Of a stretch of DNA of 64,000 nucleotides, positions 52,757 through 62,195 are shown one piece after another (positions within the stretch are counted from its first letter, which is position 1; every line of letters begins with the position of its first letter). This stretch comes from Chitinophagaceae bacterium (GTDB lineage: Bacteria; Bacteroidota; Bacteroidia; Chitinophagales; Chitinophagaceae), in contig CANBSH010000002.1 in assembly GCA_947372105.1 (NCBI GenBank), positions 1-64,000 of the forward strand, in the 5' to 3' direction. The notes under the pieces are model-generated. The model made no database searches and was not told where the DNA came from. It was given only the letters and a program-made list of their open reading frames with translations. A program made the translations under genes and the position numbers.

Positions 52757-54109
52757 TTATGCAGGTACATGAATTGGATCTGCATAGTGTTGTAAACCGA
52801 AATTTCTTATTTGTGCTTCTTCAGGATGTTGAATATGCCATTCAAACTCATCACGGAAATGACGAATTGCTGCTGCTACAGGCCATGCTGCCGCATCACC
52901 TAAAGGACAAATAGTATTGCCTTCAATTTTGCGTTGAATGTCCCATAATAAATCAATATCACTGCTAGTACCTTTTCCTGTTTCTATTTTTTGTAATATT
53001 TTTTCCATCCAGCCTGTTCCTTCTCTACAAGGAGAACATTGTCCACAACTTTCATGGCGATAAAAACGAGCTAATGTATACGTGTTCTTTACAATACATT
53101 GATCCTCATCTAACACAATAAAACCACCCGAACCCATCATAGATCCTGTTGCAAAACCACCATCACTTAAACTCTCATAGTTCATGTAACGTGTTTCTCC
53201 TTTGGCTGTTTTTAATAATAAGTTAGCAGGCAGAATGGGTACCGAAGAACCTCCTGGGATACATGCTTTTAATTTTTTACCATTTGCAATACCACCGCAA
53301 TATTCATCGCTGTAAATAAAATCTTCTACCGAAATGGTCATATCAATTTCATACACACCAGGTTTATTAATATTACCACATGCCGAAATTAATTTAGTAC
53401 CTGTAGAACGACCTACCCCAATTTTTGCGTATTCATCACCCCCCATGTTGATGATAGGAACCACTGCAGCTAAAGTTTCTACATTATTGACTACCGTTGG
53501 ACGTTGCCATAAACCTTGGATAGCTGGGAAAGGAGGTTTAATACGAGGGTTTCCTCTTTTACCTTCTAAAGATTCTATCAATGCAGTTTCTTCCCCACAG
53601 ATATAAGCTCCCGCACCACGTTGCACATGTATGTTGCAATCAAAGCCTGTTCCTAAAATATTTTTTCCTAACCAACCATTCGCTTTTGCTTCATCGATGG
53701 CTGTTTCTAAAATATTTGTGATCCAAGCATATTCTCCTCTAATATAAATGTAGGTGTCATTAGAACCTAATGCAAAACTTGATACAATCAACCCTTCTAT
53801 TAATAAATGAGGCAAGAACTCCATTAAATAACGATCCTTAAAAGTTCCAGGCTCACTTTCATCTGCATTACAAACCAAATGACGTGGAACCCCTTCAGGT
53901 TTAGCAATAAAACTCCATTTCATTCCTGCAGGAAAACCTGCACCACCTCGTCCACGCAATCCACTTTTCTTCACTTCTTCCACAATGGATTCTGGATTCA
54001 TTTCTTTCAAAGCCTTTTCTACCGCACGATATCCTCCTTCACGGCGATACACATCGTAAGAACGAATTCCCGGTATATGCGCTTTTTCTAATAATAATTT
54101 TACACCCAT
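52757..54109 (-). CDS. nuoF: NADH-quinone oxidoreductase subunit F
   Basis: A 450-residue peripheral subunit holding FMN, the NADH site and cluster N3. It has GLRGRGGAGFPAGMKW (NADH/FMN glycine-rich loop), CNADESEPGTFKDR (FMN), GAGAYICGEETALIESLEG, and the cluster ligands in SCGQCSPCREG plus the later Cys of TICPLGDAAAWP. It lies 22 bases after nuoE and 16 before nuoG. Confidence 0.97.
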   Translation of the reverse strand: MGVKLLLEKAHIPGIRSYDVYRREGGYRAVEKALKEMNPESIVEEVKKSGLRGRGGAGFPAGMKWSFIAKPEGVPRHLVCNADESEPGTFKDRYLMEFLPHLLIEGLIVSSFALGSNDTYIYIRGEYAWITNILETAIDEAKANGWLGKNILGTGFDCNIHVQRGAGAYICGEETALIESLEGKRGNPRIKPPFPAIQGLWQRPTVVNNVETLAAVVPIINMGGDEYAKIGVGRSTGTKLISACGNINKPGVYEIDMTISVEDFIYSDEYCGGIANGKKLKACIPGGSSVPILPANLLLKTAKGETRYMNYESLSDGGFATGSMMGSGGFIVLDEDQCIVKNTYTLARFYRHESCGQCSPCREGTGWMEKILQKIETGKGTSSDIDLLWDIQRKIEGNTICPLGDAAAWPVAAAIRHFRDEFEWHIQHPEEAQIRNFGLQHYADPIHVPA

Positions 54110-54131
54110 TTTTATTCTTTTATACTACTTG

Positions 54132-54635
54132 TTATTGTTGATGTGCCGCTTGTTGTGTGTATTCTGCAATAATGGCATCTACTTTTTCTTTGGTCAAATG
54201 CTCGCGATAAATTTTTCCTACTTGCATCATGGGTGCATAGCCACAAGCCCCCAAACATTCTACTAATTTTAAAGTAAACAAACCATCTTGGGTTGTTTCA
54301 CCTGGTTGAATAGAAAGTTTTTGTTGTATGTATTGAATGATATTATCAGAACCACTAATCATACAAGGTCCTGTTTGACAAACCTCAAACACATATTTAC
54401 CCACTGGTTTTAAATTGTACATGGAATAAAAAGTCGCTACTTCATATACTTCAATAGGTTCAATATTTAATATTTGAGCAACGTAATCCATGGCTTCCGT
54501 TGACAACCATCCTCCAAAACTATCTTGCGCCAAATGCAACACAGGCAAGACTGCACTTTTTTGTTTCCCCTCTGGATAACGAGCTACCAAGCGTTTACAC
54601 TCGGTCATTTGTTCGTCATTAAATTGAAGATTCAT
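54132..54635 (-). CDS. nuoE: NADH-quinone oxidoreductase subunit E
   Basis: A 167-residue thioredoxin-like [2Fe-2S] subunit (cluster N1a). The ligands are in CQTGPC and CLGAC, with the typical PVLHLAQDSFGGWLS helical N-terminus. It lies 49 bases after nuoD and 22 before nuoF. Confidence 0.96.
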   Translation of the reverse strand: MNLQFNDEQMTECKRLVARYPEGKQKSAVLPVLHLAQDSFGGWLSTEAMDYVAQILNIEPIEVYEVATFYSMYNLKPVGKYVFEVCQTGPCMISGSDNIIQYIQQKLSIQPGETTQDGLFTLKLVECLGACGYAPMMQVGKIYREHLTKEKVDAIIAEYTQQAAHQQ

Positions 54636-54684
54636 ATTACTAATTTCATTTTTCTAAATCATAGGGGACGTATCCCTTTATTTC

Positions 54685-55911
54685 TTAAGCATCCAATTCA
54701 CCCGCAATCAAATTCAAACTACTCATGGTCACCACCGCATCACTTAACATCCCTCCTTTAATTAATTCCTCAAAAGCTTGATAATAAATAAAACAAGGAC
54801 GTCTAAAATGTAAACGGAAAGGCGTTCTTCCTCCGTCACTAATTAAATAAAATCCAAGTTCCCCATTTCCCCCTTCTACAGCACTATATATTTGACCTTT
54901 CGGTAATTCAATTTCACCCATGATGATTTTGAAATGCCATATTAAAGCTTCCATCTTGGTATATACATCTTCTTTTTTAGGAAGATAATACTCAGGAACA
55001 TCTGCGTGAAACACTTCTGCATCAGCTCCTTTAAAAGATTGGACTTTTTCATATGCTTGACGAATGATCGAAAGGCTTTCCCACATTTCCGCATTACGCA
55101 CTAAAAAACGATCATAATTATCGCCCGTTGTTCCTACTGGAACTTTAAAATCAAAATCTTGATAACTACTGTATGGTTGTTGCACACGCACATCATAGTC
55201 AACGCCAGTAGCACGTAAGTTAGGACCTGTAAAACCATAGTTCATTGCTCTTTGGGCACTAATGCCTCCAGAGCCTTGTGTACGCTCCATGAAAATTCGA
55301 TTACGCGTAAATAAGTTTTCAAATTCGCGTAATACTTTTGGATATTCATTTAAGAATTTCTCGAGTTTCGTAAACGCTGTATTTGTGAAATTCCTTTCAA
55401 AGCCGCCAATACGCCCAATATTAGTAGTAAGACGGGACCCACATACTTCTTCATATATTTCATAGATTAATTCACGGTATTGCATCACATACAAGAATCC
55501 GGTATAAGCTCCTGTATCCACTCCAACAATAGAATTACAAATTAAATGATCCGAAATACGCGCCAATTCCATAATGATAACACGTAAATAATCAACACGC
55601 TTAGGTAATTCTATTTTTAAAAAACGTTCACAAGTAATATGCCAACCCATATTGTTAATAGGGCTACTACAATAGTTTAAGCGATCCGTAATAGGTGTGA
55701 TTTGATATAATGGACGACGTTCTGCTAATTTTTCAAAAGCACGATGAATATATCCCACCGTTTGTTCAGTAGACACCACACGCTCTCCATCCACTTCCAT
55801 AATATTTTGGAATACTCCATGCGTTGCAGGATGGGTAGGACCAATATTTAAAGTAGTCGTTGCTTTTTCAATGGACCCTTTAGGTAATGCTATATGATTC
55901 TGATCTTCCAT
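54685..55911 (-). CDS. nuoD: NADH-quinone oxidoreductase subunit D
   Basis: A 408-residue 49-kDa-type subunit that helps form the quinone pocket. It has the family N-terminal NIGPTHPATHGVFQ and the middle ERTQGSGGISAQRAMNYGFTGPNLRATG. The C-terminal RRPCFIYYQAFEEL and NLIAGELDA occupy the place of the SLDPVMGEVDR end in other species. It is encoded apart from nuoC, not fused to it. Confidence 0.97.
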   Translation of the reverse strand: MEDQNHIALPKGSIEKATTTLNIGPTHPATHGVFQNIMEVDGERVVSTEQTVGYIHRAFEKLAERRPLYQITPITDRLNYCSSPINNMGWHITCERFLKIELPKRVDYLRVIIMELARISDHLICNSIVGVDTGAYTGFLYVMQYRELIYEIYEEVCGSRLTTNIGRIGGFERNFTNTAFTKLEKFLNEYPKVLREFENLFTRNRIFMERTQGSGGISAQRAMNYGFTGPNLRATGVDYDVRVQQPYSSYQDFDFKVPVGTTGDNYDRFLVRNAEMWESLSIIRQAYEKVQSFKGADAEVFHADVPEYYLPKKEDVYTKMEALIWHFKIIMGEIELPKGQIYSAVEGGNGELGFYLISDGGRTPFRLHFRRPCFIYYQAFEELIKGGMLSDAVVTMSSLNLIAGELDA

Positions 55912-55946
55912 TTTTATGTTGTTACACTTTTACTTTCATAATAATT

Positions 55947-56468
55947 TTATCCGCGACCAAACATTTCATCGTCCTTATCAATTCTCGTTTGATCTTCTAA
56001 AGGGAACTCTTTCCTTAATGGGAAGTAATCCATTTCATCCACATTTAAAATACGTTTCAAGTTGGGATGACCTACAAAATTGACTCCAAAGAAATCATAA
56101 GTTTCTCGCTCCATCCAATTCGCACTTTCAAATAATTTAGTAGCTGTGAATATTTGAGGTTCGGCAACACTTGTTGCTACCGAATAACGTATTCTAATGT
56201 TTTCAGAAAAGTTGTGTAGATGATAGACGACTACTAATTCCGCTCCTGGTTGTTGAGGATAATTCACACCGCATAAATCGGTTAAAAAAGTAAATCCTAA
56301 ACTAGGCTCATCATATAAAAATTGTAACACTTTTAAATTGAGTTCCTTAGATGATTCAAAAGACAAAATACCAGATTCGGTAGAAAAGCCATACACTTGC
56401 TCGGCAAATTTCTCGACTAGTTTTTGTTGAATATGTTCGTTCGTTAAAGCCATTGTTGATTCAATCAT
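55947..56468 (-). CDS. nuoC: NADH-quinone oxidoreductase subunit C
   Basis: A 173-residue 30-kDa-type subunit. The family pattern is seen in FTFLTDLCGVNYP, VVYHLHNFSENIRIRYSV and the C-terminal ERETYDFFGVNFVGHPNLKRIL. The ATG at 56466-56468 gives the longest form; an ATG five codons in (56451-56453) is also plausible. It is 10 bases after nuoB. Confidence 0.95.
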   Translation of the reverse strand: MIESTMALTNEHIQQKLVEKFAEQVYGFSTESGILSFESSKELNLKVLQFLYDEPSLGFTFLTDLCGVNYPQQPGAELVVVYHLHNFSENIRIRYSVATSVAEPQIFTATKLFESANWMERETYDFFGVNFVGHPNLKRILNVDEMDYFPLRKEFPLEDQTRIDKDDEMFGRG

Positions 56469-56478
56469 TTAAAAATTA

Positions 56479-57066
56479 TTATTGAATTCCGTAGCTATTT
56501 AATAAATCACGGTATTTATCACTATTGCGACGACGTATACTTTCTTGGCCCACTAAATCTTGGATTTTCATAAAACCATCAATGATGGCTTCGGGGCGAG
56601 GAGGACATCCTGGTACATATACATCCACTGGTATCACTTGATCAATTCCTTGCAACACGCTATAGGTATCAAAAATACCGCCACTAGAAGCACAAGCGCC
56701 CACTGCAATCACCCAACGCGGCTCGGCCATTTGTAAATATACTTGTCTTAATACTGGCGCCATTTTTTTTGCAATGGTACCCATCACCATTAATAAATCA
56801 CATTGACGTGGTGAAAATCCAACACGCTCAGAACCAAAACGTGATAAATCATAATGAGATGCCATGGTTGCCATAAATTCAATACCGCAACAAGAAGTTG
56901 CGAATGGCAAAGGCCATAAAGAATTTTTTCTGGCTAACCCTACTACAGAGCTCAATTGAGTAGCGAAAAATCCATCGCCAGGGACTCCATCTGGTGCTTT
57001 ACCCATTGAAATAGCTTCATTGATATTCGCTTCTTTGGGATGTATATTAAATCGGACTGGACGCAT
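56479..57066 (-). CDS. nuoB: NADH-quinone oxidoreductase subunit B
   Basis: A 195-residue subunit carrying cluster N2, the last cluster before quinone. Ligands are the adjacent Cys pair in ATSCCGIEFMA and the Cys residues in AVGACASSGG and YVPGCPPRPEA. It has a short N-terminal extension. It is 26 bases after nuoA and 10 before nuoC. Confidence 0.97.
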   Translation of the reverse strand: MRPVRFNIHPKEANINEAISMGKAPDGVPGDGFFATQLSSVVGLARKNSLWPLPFATSCCGIEFMATMASHYDLSRFGSERVGFSPRQCDLLMVMGTIAKKMAPVLRQVYLQMAEPRWVIAVGACASSGGIFDTYSVLQGIDQVIPVDVYVPGCPPRPEAIIDGFMKIQDLVGQESIRRRNSDKYRDLLNSYGIQ

Positions 57067-57092
57067 ATGTATGCATTAAGTTTTTTATAAAA

Positions 57093-57494
57093 TTAATCTT
57101 CCCATTTAAGGGCTCCTTTTTTAAGGATGTAAATAAAACCTACCAAGAAAAAAACAACAAATAATACGACTTCAAAAAATCCTGCCCAGCCTAAACTTTT
57201 AAAGTTCACTGCATAAGGATAAAAGAAAATGACTTCCACATCAAACAGTACAAATAAAATGGCTACCAGAAAATACTTCACCGCCATAGGCGATCTAGCA
57301 TCTCCATGAGATTCAATTCCACTCGCAAAGTTTTCAAGTTTATCCGAAGTCTTTCTTTTGGGTCCCAAGAAATTGGACAACAAAAACATGATGGAAACAA
57401 ACCCCCCTGCAAATAACATTTGTAAAGCGATGGGTAAGTAATTGGTGGCGCTATTTAATTCGTTAGCTGACATCAAGTACTGAAGTAAAATCAT
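57093..57494 (-). CDS. nuoA: NADH-quinone oxidoreductase subunit A
   Basis: A 133-residue membrane subunit with three transmembrane helices and the family segments FASGIESHGDARSPMAVKYF and AILFVLFDVEVIFFYPYA. The start is the ATG at 57492-57494, or the ATG seven codons in (57471-57473). First gene of the complete 14-gene complex I operon, just downstream of a promoter-like -7 box. Confidence 0.95.
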   Translation of the reverse strand: MILLQYLMSANELNSATNYLPIALQMLFAGGFVSIMFLLSNFLGPKRKTSDKLENFASGIESHGDARSPMAVKYFLVAILFVLFDVEVIFFYPYAVNFKSLGWAGFFEVVLFVVFFLVGFIYILKKGALKWED

Positions 57495-57512
57495 ACACTT
57501 TTTTTTGGATTT

Positions 57513-57521
57513 GCAAAAATA
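57513..57521 (-). promoter_or_regulatory. putative -7 box of the nuo operon
   Basis: Read on the - strand, TATTTTTGC fits the Bacteroidota TAnnTTTG -7 element, about 19 bases upstream of the nuoA ATG. No clean -33 TTTG is seen; TTTCG of the preceding terminator T-run is at about the right distance. Confidence 0.35.
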
Positions 57522-57547
57522 CGCAAAGGATTGCCATTAAACGAAAA

Positions 57548-57567
57548 ACTCCCCATAAATGGGGAGT
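57548..57567 (-). terminator. rho-independent terminator after the TPR gene
   Basis: ACTCCCC / GGGGAGT (extendable by AT) with loop ATAAAT is followed on the - strand by TTTTTCG. It lies 48 bases beyond the TPR gene stop and just upstream of the nuo promoter area, separating the two transcripts. Confidence 0.75.
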
Positions 57568-57614
57568 AATTTTCAATTATTTTTTACACACAAAAATGTG
57601 CTTAAAATTCGTTT

Positions 57615-59390
57615 TTAGCCTTTTTTGATCTGAGTGGTATCTGAAGCTGCTTTAGGTGCTCCAGGAGCAGGCGCTCCCCCTTTACCGTTCTGCATTTTCT
57701 TCAAAATTTCAATGTTTTTAGTGAATTGCGCCTTTGCTCCCAATGTGGTAGGGTCATTAGGCACTAATTCCAACACTTTATCACACATTGCTACCGCATT
57801 TTCATAGGACTTGGTCTCATTATAGTAACCAATCATGGTATAGTAGTTGTTAATCAGACCCTGTTTGTTATTGGCTACATTTTTCAATAAAAACTGATTT
57901 TGAACACTTACTGCTTCAAATAAAACCCCCGTATTATTAGCTGTATCCACCAATCTAGCTGCTTTTACATAAAAAGAGTACCCGTTTGGTTTTTCAGGGA
58001 AAGCTGCCATATAATCCTTAGCTATCGAAGTAGCAACCGTTGTATCTTTTGCATTTAATGCAATACTTCCTGTTTTATAGTAGTAAATCTCATCTTTGAC
58101 CCCTCTTAAGGCAGAATATTTCGCATACCATTTTAATTCATCAGAATACATATTAGATTTTTCTAACATTTCATATCCTAACTTGTAATATTTCAACTTG
58201 TTGGTTCTGGAAGTATCAGCCGCAATTGCTTTTTCTAGAATAGCTCCTAAAGCTGCTTGATTACCACTAAATTTTGAAATTATTTTTACAGCCAATTCGT
58301 AATCAGAAGATGAAATTTTATCAGACGGACTAGTATTAATAAATTGTTCTATATAGTTTTTTGCTAATGCAGAATCCCCTTTACGCTCGTAGTTGTATGC
58401 TAATAAAACGCCTAATCTTGGCAAAGCCGCTACTCCAATAGTAGCTTCTAATGCTTTTGATTTTTCTAAAGAAGCATCATATTGTCCTGCACGAAATAAA
58501 TAATCTGCATTAAAAATATCTAAGGAAGGATCTTTATCTGCATGCTTTAAAAATAAATCCAAATTCGCTTTTGCAGTTTCAGTATTTAAGTCTGCATAAA
58601 AATTATACAATGCATAATACACAGGAGGAAAAGTGGGATCCGCAGCAATCGCTTTATTATAATATTCATCAAAAGATTCTCTATTATTTTGTGTTTGATA
58701 TACTCTACCTATACGATAATGACCATATGCATTTTTAGAATCACGATTAATCGCTTCTTGGAATGCAGTAACAGCATCTCCACCATACTCTCCACCCATT
58801 TTTAAATAGTTAATCCCTAAGTTGATATATAAGTTAGCAGGTAAAGTTCCAATACCATCATAAGAAGATATGGTTTCTTTTATTTTATCTACCGCATAAC
58901 GGTGATCCACAACAGCAATAGGGGTTTCAGCAAAAATATAACCAATTGCATTAATGATATCTGGATTTACTTTTCCTTTCGCTTTTCCTTTCGCAACAAT
59001 GGTAGAAGTAATTGCTAATTCTAAATTTTGTTTGATGGCATTAAAATTTCCGCCTTCTAATAATTGTACATGTGCCATACCCACTAACAACCAAGGATCA
59101 CTACCTAATGATTGTAAAGCTTGTTGGTAAAATTCTTTTGCTTTTTGTATGACTGCAGTACTTGGCATGCCCGCTCCGTCTTGAGCCAACAAAGCTTCCC
59201 CTTGCCAAAAATTAGCTTCTCCATCTTTTGGATTTTTACTAACCGCATCTTTGAAAAAGATGAGCGCTGATTTATTTTTTTCATAATTCAACAACTTCAC
59301 ACCTTCTGCATAAGGAGATACAGGAGCTTGCGCGATGGCTCCTACCCCAACAAATGCGAACAACACAAATGACACAACCAATTTTTTCAT
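57615..59390 (-). CDS. exported tetratricopeptide-repeat protein
   Basis: A 591-residue protein with a signal peptide (ending GAIAQ, about residue 21) and TPR-type helical repeats along most of its length. Examples are DGEANFWQGEALL, NLYINLGINYLKMG and AYGHYRIGRVYQTQNN in the N-terminal half, with further TPR-like repeats near the C-terminus. A Gly/Pro/Ala-rich tail follows. It probably acts as a periplasmic or outer-membrane scaffold. I chose the ATG at 59388-59390, since the longer reading uses TTG and adds a basic tail before the signal. It follows the PstS-like gene on the same strand with a 168-base gap holding a weak hairpin. Confidence 0.8.
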   Translation of the reverse strand: MKKLVVSFVLFAFVGVGAIAQAPVSPYAEGVKLLNYEKNKSALIFFKDAVSKNPKDGEANFWQGEALLAQDGAGMPSTAVIQKAKEFYQQALQSLGSDPWLLVGMAHVQLLEGGNFNAIKQNLELAITSTIVAKGKAKGKVNPDIINAIGYIFAETPIAVVDHRYAVDKIKETISSYDGIGTLPANLYINLGINYLKMGGEYGGDAVTAFQEAINRDSKNAYGHYRIGRVYQTQNNRESFDEYYNKAIAADPTFPPVYYALYNFYADLNTETAKANLDLFLKHADKDPSLDIFNADYLFRAGQYDASLEKSKALEATIGVAALPRLGVLLAYNYERKGDSALAKNYIEQFINTSPSDKISSSDYELAVKIISKFSGNQAALGAILEKAIAADTSRTNKLKYYKLGYEMLEKSNMYSDELKWYAKYSALRGVKDEIYYYKTGSIALNAKDTTVATSIAKDYMAAFPEKPNGYSFYVKAARLVDTANNTGVLFEAVSVQNQFLLKNVANNKQGLINNYYTMIGYYNETKSYENAVAMCDKVLELVPNDPTTLGAKAQFTKNIEILKKMQNGKGGAPAPGAPKAASDTTQIKKG

Positions 59391-59424
59391 CACGTTCTTT
59401 TTTCTTTGAATGTTAAAAATCAAA

Positions 59425-59450
59425 CCCAATCATCTTATCTATGATTTGGG
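59425..59450 (-). terminator. weak hairpin between the PstS-like and TPR genes
   Basis: CCCAATCAT / ATGATTTGGG with loop CTTATCT and one bulged base, followed on the - strand by TTTGATTTTT. It lies 35-60 bases upstream of the TPR start and could be an attenuator or partial terminator. Confidence 0.35.
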
Positions 59451-59558
59451 GAGGTTAAAAATATTAATTTTTTTGGAAGAATAGCATTAAATTTTTGATA
59501 AGAATAGTTTCAAAATAAGCCTTCTCGTACTAAAAAATGTTAGTTTTTGATAAGTGGT

Positions 59559-60461
59559 TTAGGACATCATCCCCTTCCTGTTTTTAAAGCTCATTTTGGC
59601 GGGAACCAAGAAAGCCCTCCTAAAAATGAGTTGCCCCCTTTCTTCGCTTAAAAAATTGAGAAATCCAGAGCCTAACCCAGGTGCATTTTCCTTTAAAATA
59701 TAATAAATAGGTAGGGAAAGCGAATACTGGCCCTGACTAATTGTAGACTGGGAAGGTTTGGAAAAATACCCCTTTTCAATACAAAGTGTACATTCCACCA
59801 AGGCCATTTTGATTATATTTTGATAGGCCACTTGTTTGGGGTCATATTTATCTCCCACCCAATTCATTCCCACAAATCCAATCGCATGAGGGTTATTTTG
59901 TATGTATTGAATCACCTCTTCACTTCCTTGAGCAGCCTGCACATTTTTACCCAAAGTACCTAGTTTCACCAAGCTATCTTTCAAAAATCGAATAATCCCT
60001 GTAAGATTGTTCCCATCCATCACTGCTTCCTTAGGATTTTTACCTGTTAAAATAAGGCTTAAATCCTTCATCGTAAATACCGAATCGGGTGCGTTTTTGG
60101 ATATCACTACAGCAATGCCATTATAGGCTAGAATTCCAAAAGTGGGTGTAAAACCCAAATGATTTTTCATGACTTCCTCCTCCTGATGCTGCAACCCTCG
60201 AGTAGTGATAATCATACGGGTACTATCTAGAGCGAAATCTTTAAAACATTCAATCTCAGATTTATAAGAAACATTGATATGTGCTTTTGGAAAACTGGAA
60301 TGAAACACTTTTAATTGCTGCTCGATAATGGGTTTAAAACTTTCTTCCACGGATATATTAATGGATCCTTCATTAGTGGTATCTCTAGGAGCTTGCGAGC
60401 TTGGAGAGCCACAGCCCATAAGTATTACAGAGGTACATAAGAATAATTTTGCGAAACGCAT
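59559..60461 (-). CDS. PstS-like substrate-binding lipoprotein
   Basis: A 300-residue lipoprotein (signal ending ILMGC) with the fold pattern of phosphate-type periplasmic binding proteins. It has an early strand INISVEESFKPII, IITTRGLQ, GIAVVISKNAPDSVFTMKDLSLILTGK, a segment GSEEVIQYIQNNPHAIGFVG typical of PstS-like proteins, and a late YYILKE with FLNFLSEERGQLIFRRAFLVPA. No ABC permease or ATPase follows, so a plain phosphate importer is unlikely. The start at 60461 gives the lipoprotein signal; the longer reading overlaps the upstream gene. It is 32 bases after a small membrane protein gene. Role unknown. Confidence 0.75.
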   Translation of the reverse strand: MRFAKLFLCTSVILMGCGSPSSQAPRDTTNEGSINISVEESFKPIIEQQLKVFHSSFPKAHINVSYKSEIECFKDFALDSTRMIITTRGLQHQEEEVMKNHLGFTPTFGILAYNGIAVVISKNAPDSVFTMKDLSLILTGKNPKEAVMDGNNLTGIIRFLKDSLVKLGTLGKNVQAAQGSEEVIQYIQNNPHAIGFVGMNWVGDKYDPKQVAYQNIIKMALVECTLCIEKGYFSKPSQSTISQGQYSLSLPIYYILKENAPGLGSGFLNFLSEERGQLIFRRAFLVPAKMSFKNRKGMMS

Positions 60462-60493
60462 AATGAGTAATTCTTTAAATAAATGAAAGCAAA

Positions 60494-60733
60494 TTAATAG
60501 TCCTTTTTGAAGCCTCGGTACAAACGGAAAGTACCGTATACCATGCATAGCGTACCAAAGATAGCCCTGAATTCGGCATCCACATTAAGGATCTGATCTA
60601 ATTTAAAATATTTGGCAAATAACATTAAAATGCCCGAACCCAATATGAGTGCAGCCATGCTAAAATCATAAATGCTTCTAAAAATTCGATAGGATTTTTC
60701 GGACCTATCTCTTAAGTGGTTGTTTTCTTCCAT
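60494..60733 (-). CDS. small two-helix membrane protein
   Basis: A 79-residue protein with a charged N-terminus and two transmembrane segments (about 24-42 and 54-72), ending in a basic tail (RLYRGFKKDY). I do not recognise a named family, though short proteins of this size are often found just before PstS-like genes in Bacteroidota. It is probably co-transcribed with the PstS-like lipoprotein 32 bases downstream and is divergent from hisS. Confidence 0.65.
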   Translation of the reverse strand: MEENNHLRDRSEKSYRIFRSIYDFSMAALILGSGILMLFAKYFKLDQILNVDAEFRAIFGTLCMVYGTFRLYRGFKKDY

Positions 60734-60790
60734 AAAAGACCTATTTAAAAAAGCAATTTAAACAATTAATAGAGGATGAATTTAAAAATT

Positions 60791-60798
60791 TATCTTTA
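60791..60798 (+). promoter_or_regulatory. putative -7 box of hisS
   Basis: TATCTTTA matches the Bacteroidota TAnnTTTG -7 element except for the last base, 17 bases upstream of the hisS ATG. No clear -33 TTTG is present at the usual distance. Confidence 0.35.
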
Positions 60799-60815
60799 CC
60801 TACAAATAAGAATGC

Positions 60816-62183
60816 ATGAGCAAACCATCTTTGCCCCAAGGAACAAGGGATTTTAACGCAGCAACTGTTCAAAAGAGACAGTATATTTTTCAAACCATAC
60901 GTTCGGTGTTTGAAAATTTTGGCTTTCAGCCCTTGGAAACACCTGCCATGGAAAACTTAGAAACCTTAATGGGAAAATATGGTGAAGAAGGAGATAAATT
61001 AATTTTCAAGATTTTAAATAACGGCTTAGATAATCCTCAAAAAAAGGAACAAACCACTACCGGATTTGATAAAATATTAGAAGGGAAAAGTAGTACCAAC
61101 ATTACTGAACGTGCTTTAAGATACGACCTTACCATCCCTTTTGCAAGATATGTTGCTATGAATCATGGCGCTTTAACTTTTCCATTTAAACGATATCAAA
61201 TACAACCAGTATGGAGAGCGGATCGTCCCCAAAAAGGTAGATATAGAGAGTTTTATCAATGTGATGCAGATATTGTGGGGAGTGAGAGTTTATTAAACGA
61301 AGTGGACTTGGTGGCTATTTATGTAACTGCATTCAACCAACTTCAATTACCTGTTGAAATTAAAATTAACAATCGAAAAATTTTATTTGCATTATCCCAA
61401 GTATGTGGTGGTGAAGAAAAATTAATCGACCTCACTATTGCAATAGATAAATTAGATAAAATTGGATGGGAAAAAGTGCAAACGGAATTGGCCCAAAAAG
61501 GATTTAATGAGGCCCAACAAAAAATCGTTGAAAAATATTTAACCTTAGCGGGAAACAATGATGAAAAAATTTCACAGTTAGTCCATATTTTGGGGGACAA
61601 TGAACAAGGAAAAAAAGGAATTGAAGAATTAAAACATGTTTTGCAGTATCACGAAAGTACGGGCATGGCAAAGCATTTGGTGGCAGATTTTACTTTAGCA
61701 AGAGGCTTGAATTATTATACGGGAATTATATTTGAAGTAAAAGCATTGGAAGCAGATATGGGAAGTATTGGAGGGGGCGGAAGATACAATGACTTGACTT
61801 CTTTATTTGGCGTACCCAACATACCTGGCGTAGGTATTAGCTTTGGAGTGGACCGCATTTATGATGTGTTAGAAGATAAAAAATTATTTCCTGAATCGGT
61901 GCAACAATCAACGCAAGTATTATTTTTTAATTTAGGAGAAGCCGAAGCAATGCAAGCATTTCAACTCATGATGAGTTTAAGAAATAAAAAAATTGCTTGC
62001 GAAATGTACCCTGAAAAGAGCAAATTTGACAAGCAATTTAAATACGCGGAGAAAAAAAATATTCCCCATATTGTCATCATCGGATCCGATGAATTAAATC
62101 AACAAAAATGTACTGTTAAAAATTTAATCAATGGCGAACAAAGCACGATTGATTTTGATAGTCTTTTGGAATACCATTTTTAA
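60816..62183 (+). CDS. hisS: histidyl-tRNA synthetase
   Basis: A 455-residue class II synthetase that charges tRNA-His. It begins with the family PSLPQGTRDFN and has motif 2 with QPVWRADRPQKGRYREFYQCDADIVG, the His-specific LARGLNYYTGIIFE, GGGGRYNDL and motif 3 GVGISFGVDRIYDVL. The C-terminal anticodon-binding domain occupies about residues 360-455. The ATG at 60816 matches the family start. Confidence 0.98.
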   Translation: MSKPSLPQGTRDFNAATVQKRQYIFQTIRSVFENFGFQPLETPAMENLETLMGKYGEEGDKLIFKILNNGLDNPQKKEQTTTGFDKILEGKSSTNITERALRYDLTIPFARYVAMNHGALTFPFKRYQIQPVWRADRPQKGRYREFYQCDADIVGSESLLNEVDLVAIYVTAFNQLQLPVEIKINNRKILFALSQVCGGEEKLIDLTIAIDKLDKIGWEKVQTELAQKGFNEAQQKIVEKYLTLAGNNDEKISQLVHILGDNEQGKKGIEELKHVLQYHESTGMAKHLVADFTLARGLNYYTGIIFEVKALEADMGSIGGGGRYNDLTSLFGVPNIPGVGISFGVDRIYDVLEDKKLFPESVQQSTQVLFFNLGEAEAMQAFQLMMSLRNKKIACEMYPEKSKFDKQFKYAEKKNIPHIVIIGSDELNQQKCTVKNLINGEQSTIDFDSLLEYHF

Positions 62184-62195
62184 ATTGAACTAGCA

